From contig NW_027152213.1 in NCBI RefSeq assembly GCF_004359215.1, positions 1,795,600-1,859,599 of the forward strand: 64,000 bases of DNA. The letters are read 5' to 3'. Positions 31,969 to 40,861 of the stretch are shown here, piece after piece. The position numbers and the translations under genes are program-made. Every line of letters begins with the position of its first letter. The first letter of the stretch is position 1. The notes beneath the pieces were generated by a model. That model saw only the letters and a program-made list of their open reading frames with translations. It had not been told where the DNA came from and made no database searches. Origin of the DNA: Bremia lactucae. Taxonomy: Eukaryota; Oomycota; Peronosporomycetes; Peronosporales; Peronosporaceae.

Positions 31969-34900
31969 TCCAGCAACATCAAGAGAATTTGCAAATCTCT
32001 TGACTAAAGTTGCTCCGGACACACAATCATTATGTATCTCTGCACCTGGTGATGATGTATTCCTCATCACCTTGAAGTTGAAAAGTGACAAATGATTTGT
32101 CCCTTTGAGCCCTAGTGGACTGTGGGCTTCGAATAACTTTATTCGTCGTCAGTCGCCAGAGGGTCGTAGACTCAACATAATGAGCGCGACATTCATCCAA
32201 CGAGGATGACGGTGCTCCTAGCGACGGGCGCATCTATAGTAGTAATGAAACGCGTAGTGAAATTTCACCACACGTCGTATTGGATTTAGATGACAAATTT
32301 GATGTCATCCTAGATTTACCTTAGCTCAAAAAATTTGAGCCGATATCATCTGGCAGCATCGATCCGTAAAGATGCCTGCCACATGTTCATCAGATGGCCA
32401 TCTCATCAACATCTTGGAGCGTCCACAAGCGTGTGAATGTACTACGAGTGAGTGCAATGGTCTCACTTGTGGTACGGTTGTTAGTACGACTGAACAAGAT
32501 CACGGTGTGATTACTAAGCTCTGTGGAGTCACCTGCCGGCGACTGTGCGAATACACAGGCAGAGCCGAAGGTCCACCACTCGAATAAGTCGAGTGGATTG
32601 AGACATGAATGTACGCCTAGCGGGCAACATTCAAGGAAGAGGTTGACCAAAATGGACAACACGATGATCCAAGGTCAAGTAGAGAGTCGACCGTAAAGGA
32701 CCCGACTGTGATAGCGCAATCACAGTCGGAAGACGTTGAGGGAAAAGGTCCCCACGTACTTGAGGAGAAATCTTCTCAAATAGCTAATGCTGAAGGGACT
32801 AGACTTCAGCATCCCAAGGGATTGATCCTCGGCAGCCTGTGGATAAATCCCTGGAAGAAACCGAGAAATTGAATGTCTTGGTTAATGACGGATCACGAGT
32901 AGGCGCTTATACTCTTGATATGTATGCTCCTCCGAAAACTTACTTCGGGGATAACTCAATGACCGACCCTAAAACCCAAGCGGTTCTTGAAAGATCTGCA
33001 TAGTGGTAAAATCAAGCAGATCTGCGTACTCGTCACAGAGGACGAATACGTAACCGACATTCGGTCAGCAGTAATTTTTGCAGAGAGCGAACTGGTTCTC
33101 AGCAGCTCATCGATGGACGAAAGTGTCCTCGATGTGAAGACTCGGATTGAGAGATATACTACTCAATCCTGGGAGTCACTTAAGACAAATCCTTTATATA
33201 AGGATTTGATTGATTTCAGGGATGTATTCCTTAAAACAGTTCCATGCGAGTTGCCTAAAGATAAAGGCACTCGACATGAGATCGAGCTCAAACCGGGCTC
33301 GAAGTACTGTGTCATGAAGCAGTAGCCACTGCCTCGTGAACAAGTACTTGCGATCGATGAATAGTTTATCGATCGATTTAAAGCAGGCCATGTGAGGGAG
33401 TCAACCTCCCCACATAGCTCTCCGACCTTCTCTGTGCGAAAGGCCACAGGAGCGTGGCGGACAACACACGCATTCAATAAACTGAATGCTGCAGCAGTAC
33501 CGGCTCAAACGCCGATACCTAGAAAAGACGTAATCATTGATGGCAAGTCTAAGAGTACCCTCTTTTTGTCTATGGATCTGATAGATGGATTTTATCAGAT
33601 CCTTATGCGTGAACGGGACATCCCGTACAGAGCAGTGAGCACTCCCGGCGGGATGCTCTGGGAATGGCTAGTAATACCACAGGGGCTTAGTAACGCCCCT
33701 GCAACATTCAACAGATGCGTAACAAATCTGTTGAGACCGGGGCGAGAAGTCGCACCGAGCTTTTTTGACGATGTATTCGTCCATAGCCGAGCAATAGACG
33801 GAAAGAAGGACGTGGAAGTTCATAATACTCACGTTCGTCAGGTTCTTACACTTATGCGAAAGCATAAGTTGTATGCAATCTCAAGAAGTGCATATTCGCT
33901 GCAAGCGAAATACTACTTCTTGGGTGCATCGTCGGTAAACACGGCGTGCGCCCTGATCCCGAGAAGATTTAGGCAATCACCGACTGGCCAATTCCAGTCG
34001 ATGTCAAGGGACTTAGAAAGTTTCTTGGATTAGCGATGTACTTGCACCAAGTATTCCCGCAATTATGCCGAGATGACAGTTCATCTCTCTCGTCTCGTGA
34101 AAAATGACGAGAAATGGGTATGGATCGCTAATTGTCAGCGTTCCTTTGAAGGTATCAAGCAAAGCTTGATGCAACCGCCCATCTTGGCGATTGCAGATCA
34201 AGACAGACCATTCCATGTGGTCTGTGACGCCAGCGATTTCGCAATCGGCTGTGCGTTAATGCAATACGATACAGACGGTGCGGAGCGCGTCAACGGTTTT
34301 CAATCGCGTCAGCTGTAACCAGCTGAACGCAATTACCCAGTGCATGACAAGGAATTCCGCGCCATGAAATATACACTGGCTAAGTTTAGGGTCTATCTTT
34401 AGGGTCTATCTCCTCGGAGATAGACAGTTCATCGTATATTCGGACCATGCGTCATTACGCACGGCCATAAATAGCCCACACCTCTCGCAAAGAATGGCGA
34501 GGTGGCTATCCTTATTCGCGGAGTATAATTTCTCTGTGAAATATAAACCAGGACTACTTAATGTCGCGCTGATGCGTTATCACGACGTAGATTTCGAACC
34601 GGCTGCGCATTTTAACAGCGAAAATACTCCCACTGTTGCAACTTTCATTTCATGTGTTCCGTCATCAACCTTATTTGATGACATAAAAAGCCTACGCAGA
34701 ACATAAGGACCTTCTGTGTGTAATAATCATCTGATGAATCTATCCGATAAATATATTAAAGGTTTATCGGCTTTATATCGATCGTCATCCGATCGATACA
34801 CAACACGCAACGGCTTATTGTATTACACAGCCGTTGCGGGCGACACTCCACGTGTCGTCGTCCCAACTCTATGATTTGTGCTGCGCATCATGTATGAGTG

Positions 34901-36460
34901 TCACGATGCACCATCAAGTGGGCATCGTGGACATGAGAAAACTTATCTCACAGTAAGTCGCGACTTTTACTGGCCCCGCCAGTATCAGTTCGTGCGCAAG
35001 TACATTTGTGCTTGCGTGGTATGTCAACGAGTGAACCCTAGCCCTTCATCCCGTGCACCCTCCAACCTCTACCACTTCCGGCAGAATGTTGGCAGTCCGT
35101 ATCTATAAACTTCGTCTTCGGATTTCCCGAAGATGATCACAAAAACAATGGAATCTTTTTTTTTGAATGACAGATTCAGCAAGTTGGTACATCTTGTCAA
35201 AATACCAGAGTCGATCACGGCTACGAATTGTGCCCGTGCCTTTATCGACACGGTATACAAACTCCGCGGTTTACCCCGCGAACTGGTCTCCATTAGAGAT
35301 CCACGGTTCACGGCGGAGTTGTGGCAATCCGCGTTCAGATCTCTCGGAACACGGATGAATATGTCAACTTCTGATCATCCAGAGACAGATGGTCAGACGG
35401 AACGCGTAAATCGCGTCCTCGAAGAGATACTTCGAGGTTACGTCCAATCGTACCAGAATTGGAGCGAGTTCTTACCGATGATCGAATACGCCGTGTGCAT
35501 GCGTCTAAAACGCATACACCAATCTTCGTAAATGGCTTACGCCATCCACGCATACCCACAAAGATCCTCTAGTTTAAGGGAGAGGTGGACTCGCACGAGC
35601 AAAGCTATTTCTGGCTCATGCTCATCACGCGTCGAAGTTACCAACGACGCGAATGACGTCGATGTCGAAGCACTCGACATCGAAGATGAGAAAACTCTCA
35701 TGGCAGTGCGCACAAAGCGCACTGAAAAAGACAAAACAAATGAGTCAACGCAGTGGACCGTCAGTAACATAACGCAGACAAACATGGAAGAGCAAATGTT
35801 CTTTCATTAAAAATTAATGACCTAGTACTACTCTCTACGGTAAGCTTACCTAAGCGTGTAGTCACTAACGTGGGTAGCCTAAAACTACTACCCAAGTTCA
35901 TTGGTCCTTTCTGTGTACTGCATCGCAGAGGCAATGCATACACAATCGAATTGCCACGTAGGATGCGTTCGCAATCTTGCGTTTTACGTTGGTCGGCTCC
36001 GCCCGTACCAATCCCTAAGAAATTCTTGTGGTCACGAACCAGATTTTCATGTTGAATCTGAAGATTCTCATGCCTTCCTCGAAACCGATGAGCGGAAGAC
36101 AGCTCGTCGCGAAGAGCGTGATATTTCTGTTCGTACTCCAACATGGAATACGCACTCTTCGAACGGTCTTCCAACCGTTCGATATAGTGAGGCTGCACCG
36201 TATGCTCCAACGGGCGACGCTTACCGCGCTCGTGATCAAGTCCCTCCTCCAAATCATGGAGGAAGTGATCGATTTTGTCTAGATCCGACAGATCGGTCGG
36301 ATTTCATTTCCCCCCTTCCGCCACGAACATTGGTGGATTCCCGCGGTGGTCAACGTTTCCTTGTGGAACGTATTCAAAACCACCGTAATGTGAAGGGGCA
36401 GCGAACGAGTTATCTTGTTCGCTGGCGCGATTATCGACCTTAACATGACAGCTGGGAGCC
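31969..36460 (+). pseudogene. C2 copy B pol, broken
   Basis: The order is as in copy A. Protease and RT remnants at 32010-33719 and RNase H/integrase start at 33986-34931 are almost base-identical to copy A, including its shared stop after VMKQ (33324) and the shared GGTCTATCTTTAG duplication. RT has FFDDVFVHSR near 33765. In the integrase core the usual VSDRDP reads VSIRDP near 35290, so the second catalytic Asp is changed. The motif DGQTERVNRVLEEILR is at about 35390. The chromodomain reads RFLVERIQNHRNVKG and TSYLVRWRDY at 36355-36440. Confidence 0.85.
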
Positions 36461-36966
36461 TCGTACCCAGCTGGCTGTTGACGTTGAGGGCCTCGTCCGT
36501 CAGAATGACGAGACCCATCCGATGGATCAGATGGTCCATCGGAAAACGCGCGCCCCTGGCGCCTGTAAATCGATTGCAAAACGTCAATCGCATCGCGAAT
36601 CTCGATAGATATGCGAGCCCTTCCCCAGGGCGAAGTAAGGGAATAGACAGCCCCATTTACTCGCTTCGTGTTGTCAACAGGGATCACCCCACATGAGGCC
36701 TGAAAGTCCTGCCTCACGTGACAACCAATGCAATTTTTAACTTGCACCGATTGAAGTTTGTTTCTCAAACTTGACGCGAATCGCGTCAAGTTTTTGAAGC
36801 CATGCTTCGCGTCCAATGTCTTTGACATTGCAAATGAACGCGCTCCAGGCTTGCATAAGCGAGACTCTATCTCGCTTGTTGTTGCCACTATACCATCGAT
36901 GCTTAAAAGCATCGAGATAAAAATCTTCCTCAGCGCGAAAGTTCTTCGGGCTTGAATCAAGGCCAT
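35761..36966 (-). pseudogene. C2 copy B antisense ORF (220 open codons, then coiled coil)
   Basis: The frame 36966-36304 (220 codons) is fully open and begins MALIQARRTFALRKIF. It overlaps the chromodomain bases on the opposite strand, then meets a stop at 36304-36306. The next piece (36252-35761) carries the coiled-coil-like segment seen in copy A (EEGLDHERGKRRPLEHT, IERLEDRSKSAYSMLEYE). The start lies about 145 bp inside the 3' LTR. A Cys pair (NCIGCHVRQ) is present but no known fold is recognised. Confidence 0.5.
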
Positions 36967-37094
36967 GTAGCTACCGCATGGACTTGTTAATGATGGATAG
37001 AATTAAAAATGATGGTTTTGACCAATCAACATCGTTTTTAATAAAGTGGTCCTATAGTGACCACTCTACACAATGACAGTCAGAGTGATTGTCG

Positions 37095-37110
37095 TTTAAG
37101 GGAGGGGTGA
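37095..37110 (+). promoter_or_regulatory. C2 polypurine tract
   Basis: The purine-rich TTTAAGGGAGGGGTGA directly precedes LTR3. It is the expected priming site for plus-strand DNA in copy B. Confidence 0.75.
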
Positions 37111-37551
37111 TGTAACGGGGTGTATCGTTACATGAAATTAACTGCAATTTAAAGGCTGTTAATTAATATATTATCTAAAAGGTGGATAATATTTGGAGAA
37201 TATTACGTTACATGGTAATATTCTAAAAGCTGATCAATTGCTAGATATAGCCATTTATCTACTTTCTCCGCGATCCAGTCAGCGTTGGACGCGCGCAAAG
37301 AGAGAGACAGATAAGACTTTATTACACGGTTTGTATCAAGTTTAATTAAGTCAGTATTAAATAGATAGAAACAGAAGAACTTAATTATATTAAATACAGT
37401 TTTCTTTTACCCTCTTTAAAGCAAGTGTTTTAAAGAGAGTCTTTCTCTGCACGTACTAGTGTACGTTTAGTGACGTGAGGCACCACTCGCACTGAGGCAG
37501 TGCGAAGTGGGCTTGTACTGGTGCAGTACAAGTCAGTAGTGCCCCGTTACA
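37111..37551 (+). repeat. C2 LTR3 (441 bp)
   Basis: It starts TGTAACGGGG and ends CCCCGTTACA, and is followed by GCAAG, the same five bases that precede LTR1. Confidence 0.9.
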
Positions 37552-37640
37552 GCAAGGCTGTAAATTGCTCGTGTGTTTAGACTACACGGATGACCAGTTG
37601 CGACCGTCTCCGTTAAGGCCCGCTTCACGCACTCAGAAGA
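37552..37640 (+). pseudogene. C1b pol fragment, right half (continues 12435)
   Basis: GCAAGGCTG, then GTGTTTAGACTACACGGATG and CCAGTTGCGACCGTCTC, align with C1a 9351-9412 (GCAAGGCTG, GTGTTTCGACAACACGG, CCAGTGGCAATTGTCTC). This is the integrase core just downstream of where 12435 stops. Similarity fades near 37640. Confidence 0.7.
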
Positions 37641-37656
37641 TCGACTTCCAGAACGT

Positions 37657-37786
37657 ACCACCAGATCTCTATCTGGTGGCATAAATGGATTCTAATTATT
37701 TTACCTATTTCAAATAGAAAGAGTATTTAACCCAACATGTGAAATGTACCACATTAACGGTTTACCAACCGAAGTGTGCCATCACA
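37657..37786 (-). repeat. Diverged C1-like LTR fragment
   Basis: On the minus strand it begins TGTGATGGCACACTTCGGTT at 37786 and follows the C1 LTR pattern (TGTGGTACATTT, ATCCATTTAT, CCAGATAGAGATCTGG). It is the last transposon remnant before the genes. Confidence 0.65.
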
Positions 37787-38218
37787 TTTTAAGAGCTTGC
37801 ACATTTCTTTAGTGAGCAATTTCAAAAATTCACATGCTCATTATAATAATTTGAGCACATTTGTTTCGTATGCGAAAACGTCGAGAAGAAGTGATTAGGG
37901 CAAGTCGAATCTTAATTGAGTCGCTCGTTCGATTGACATATTGATTTTAGAATTGCGTACACCGGAGCGGAATCTCCGAATCTTCTACATCAGTGACATG
38001 ACTTATACCAATCGGTTTACAATACGACAGATGTTGCCGACCTGTCGTTGATTAATTCTAGCTTATCTGCACTCGTGAATCTTGGTACGGTAGGTAGGTA
38101 AGAGACAGACAGGGGTGCAGAGAGTTTCTTCCAATACAGATCTAAACTATTACATATAAGTGTCATGTATTATTCATTAGTCAATACAGCAACAACTAAC
38201 GCATCAGTTGAAAGTGCC
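37787..38218. other. Boundary spacer upstream of SPX gene
   Basis: This is non-repetitive sequence between the last LTR fragment and the SPX start. It should hold the SPX promoter. No oomycete initiator could be named with confidence. Confidence 0.4.
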
Positions 38219-39142
38219 ATGAAGTTTGGAAAGGAGCTGCTGCTAAGAATTGTGCAGAGCAATCCGCAATGGGCTCCATTTTGGCTCAGCTATAACATTC
38301 TTAAAAAGCGTATTAAGACTGCGACCTCCACCGCGCACCGCGCCACTAAACAGCAGAATATTGGTGCGCATGAACTGCAGCTTGAATAATACTTATGCTC
38401 TGATAATGACGAAAATTTGCAGCTGAGTCCAAAGTAGAAGTGGCTTTCTTTCGTGACTTGCAGGTCGAGCTCAAAAAGATATCGCTGTTCTACGTAGCGG
38501 AAGAGAAACGCTGTTTCTTACGGTACCAGAAACTACACTCCATGCTCAAGAGTCACCGAGTGTGTGCACAAAATCAATAATTATTCGACGCAGGCCTTTT
38601 TTCTGACTAATTACATGCCTAATAGAAAGAGAGAAATATTGAGGCGTCTAAGCTGCAGCGGCTGCTGTTCGCCTTTGTTCATTTTTATCACAAGTGTATC
38701 CGTCTCGAGAGTTTTGCCGTCATGAACTATCAGGGATTCTCCAAGGTGAAATTGAATGCATAGGGTGAGAATTCACAGCTCGCTAACGTTTTCTACACGA
38801 TTACATTAGATCCTAAAGAAACACGATAAAATGACGGGATACAACACGCGGTCCAGGTATATGCTCCGAAAGGTAAACTTGTCCCCGTTTTCGAGCTATC
38901 AAAATCTGTTGAAGATTTTGTCGAACACTGAGAAGATGTTCTTCGAGGTGGACCGTAACGTTCGTATGGCAGCCACCATGCCAGCGCAAAAGCTGAAGAT
39001 CAGAGCACAGGCGACGAATGATCCAGGAATGTTGTCCACGGTCAAGCCCACTCCTCCGCTACCTTCGAAATTTCTTTTTTCAAGTGTTACGCCTTCAATA
39101 GTCGCTGCATCATTCCACGCTTCGACGCTGAAGTCTAGCTAA
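38219..39142 (+). CDS. SPX-domain protein, four exons
   Basis: Exons are 38219-38363, 38423-38559, 38626-38745 and 38810-39142, giving 244 residues. All three introns (59, 66, 64 nt) are GT-AG and keep the frame. The start is the canonical SPX opening MKFGKELL with the NILKKRIK helix. Exon 2 gives AFFRDLQVELKKISLFY, exon 3 LESFAVMNYQGFSK and exon 4 ILKKHDKMTGY, the Lys-rich site that in SPX domains binds inositol pyrophosphates and polyphosphate signals. After the domain (about residue 195) comes a short Ser/Pro-rich tail with no transporter or kinase domain, so it is an SPX-only protein and probably a phosphate-signalling adaptor. An in-frame ATG at 38165 would add 18 residues, but SPX domains start at MKFGK. 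The splicing is my inference. Confidence 0.8.
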
Positions 39143-39293
39143 AACTACGTATATTAGATATCGTACCACCCACTTTTCTTGGTGATCAACTTAAGTGCAT
39201 TTTTAAATTATTATTACGCCAGAAATTTTAATTTCGACCGCCATTTTCGAACGCCACGATTGGTAAATTCACGACATATTTGAAATTTCCAAC

Positions 39294-40616
39294 ATGGCAC
39301 AACTCCTTCGAGCAGCAGCGAACGGGAACCTCGACAAGGTTATCGAGTTACGCAATGACTGGGGCTTTCAAAACAAGAAGGGCGATTCCGGTACGCATTT
39401 CCATTACAGGATATCAACAATGTTGTTTTCCTCTTATTTGCTGCCATTCCTAGTGCTGCACGTTGCGGTGGCCGAGGACCAGTTGAAGATTGTGCAGCAT
39501 CTCGTGTCCAATGGAGCGATGCTCAATTTACAGGATAAGAAGCGCCGCTTTACACCGCTAATGTTGGCATTAGCTCAGCAGCCTCCATGCTTTGAGGAAA
39601 TTTTCCAAGCTTTGCTCAAGGGAAAACCCGATCTGAGCGTACAGGACTCATCTGGCCAGACGGTATTGCATTTAGCTGCAGGTGCGTCTTACGGTATGGT
39701 ATCTGCTTAATCAACGTGATAATATAAATCTGATTCGATGCAATATATTACAGAGTACGAGAAGCCAGAGGCGCTCAAATTGCTGTTACGAGCCAAGCCC
39801 AAGGTAGATGCAGTGGACAATCAAAAGATGACAGCGCTTCACGTTGCGGTTGGTAAAGGGAACTTTGAAATTGTTCAATTTTTAATTGAGTCGGGTCAAG
39901 CTAGTGTCAACGTCTCGGATGGCAAGGGCAACACACCACTGTACGTGCCTTTTGTGCGCTGTAGCGGAAATATCTTTATATTTGGTGTTCGTGACTCTAG
40001 ACATTGGGCGTGTATCAAGAATGGCAGTACCCAGCTCGAAATCATCAAGTATTTGATTGATAAGGTTTATAGTACTATTTATTGCTATTGTCATGAAAAA
40101 ATTGACTTTTGATGTTTGGATGCACAGGGGGCGAAGCCTCTGAAGAATAGCCGTGGCAACAGCCCATTGCACTCGGAGGCAATGCACTGTGATCCCACCG
40201 CAAATTGGCCAACGGCAGCTGCAGAAATACTAACTACGGCGTTTCCTGATTTAATAGCTGAAGTCAATAACAATGGATTGACTGCGCGGCAAACGTTTGA
40301 GCAAGACATTGACGCGGAAGATCCAGTGGAGGAGGCTCCAGTCAAGTCCTTCGCGAAGATTAATCGGCGCAGCAAGGACAAGGGTGAGTCTATTCATGGG
40401 AATACTCTAGCAGCGCGTGCTGGTGCGTTTTAAACCTTGTAATGATTGATAATCTAGCTCTCATCTCGGCTTTGTCAAAACTGCGCAGCTGCAATCGCTC
40501 ACTCAAGGAAGAAAGTTGTCCCGATTAGCAAGCAAGGCACCAGCATGGCTCCGTATGTTTGGGCTGCCTTAATATTTGCTGTAGTGGCTGTCTTGAGCGC
40601 TTTATTGTCGACATAG
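39294..40616 (+). CDS. Ankyrin-repeat protein with C-terminal membrane anchor, six exons
   Basis: Exons are 39294-39390, 39454-39681, 39754-39940, 40001-40064, 40128-40383 and 40489-40616, giving 319 residues. Introns are 63, 72, 60, 63 and 105 nt, all GT-AG, and total coding length is divisible by three. Ankyrin repeats start at residue 3 (LLRAAANGNLDKVIEL) and follow as VLHVAVAEDQLKIVQHLV, TVLHLAA, TALHVAVGKGNFEIVQFLI, LHWACIKNGSTQLEIIKYLI and NSPLHSEAM, about six in all. An acidic linker and a basic segment lead to a final hydrophobic helix (APYVWAALIFAVVAVLSALL) at the extreme C-terminus, as in tail-anchored proteins, so the repeats should face the cytosol. The partner is unknown. The last acceptor was chosen at 40488 because it alone restores the frame into this helix. 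Confidence 0.85.
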
Positions 40617-40861
40617 CCTGAAGCATGCAGCGCATCTCAGACAACTTTAAAGCAGTCTCTTAATCCTTCGTGACAGTAGGCAGTGACCAGTTATACTGAT
40701 TACAATGGAAAGCTGCACATATGCTTATAGCTAAGCATACTATGATTACGGTTGGTCTATGTAATTCGTCCTTATTACAATGTCATCATAAGCTTGGAAA
40801 GTTGAAAGGAATATATTCTCTTGGCCTGCTATAATGTGCATGTTATACGCTTTACAAAGTC

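Larger units (their letters stand above)
12436..37551 (+). mobile_element. 25.1-kb nested block bounded by C2 LTRs with GCAAG target duplication
   Basis: The left boundary is GCAAG (12431-12435) followed by LTR1. The right boundary is LTR3 followed by GCAAG (37552-37556). Bases left and right of the block join into one C1 integrase sequence, so the whole block behaves as a single insertion into C1b. Inside are a truncated C2 copy (to 18840), inverted C1c (18841-25449), a C3 3' end (25500-28010), non-LTR sequence with an effector candidate, and a complete-length C2 copy (30398-37551). LTR2 (30398-30835) has no matching flank of its own: ACACG is on its left and GCAAG follows LTR3. Confidence 0.8.

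Noticed and set aside
30398..37551. C2 copy B as an independent simple insertion
   Set aside because: Its flanks do not match (ACACG on the left, GCAAG on the right), while the outer LTR1/LTR3 flanks do.
38165..38389. SPX pseudogene fragment
   Set aside because: I first read it as a decayed SPX gene because of stops and shifts, but all three breaks coincide with GT-AG introns of typical size that restore the domain.
40458..40616. Last ankyrin exon starting at 40458 (acceptor TCTAG)
   Set aside because: That acceptor gives a frame ending at a stop before the hydrophobic helix. Acceptor 40488 fits the donor phase and gives the membrane tail.
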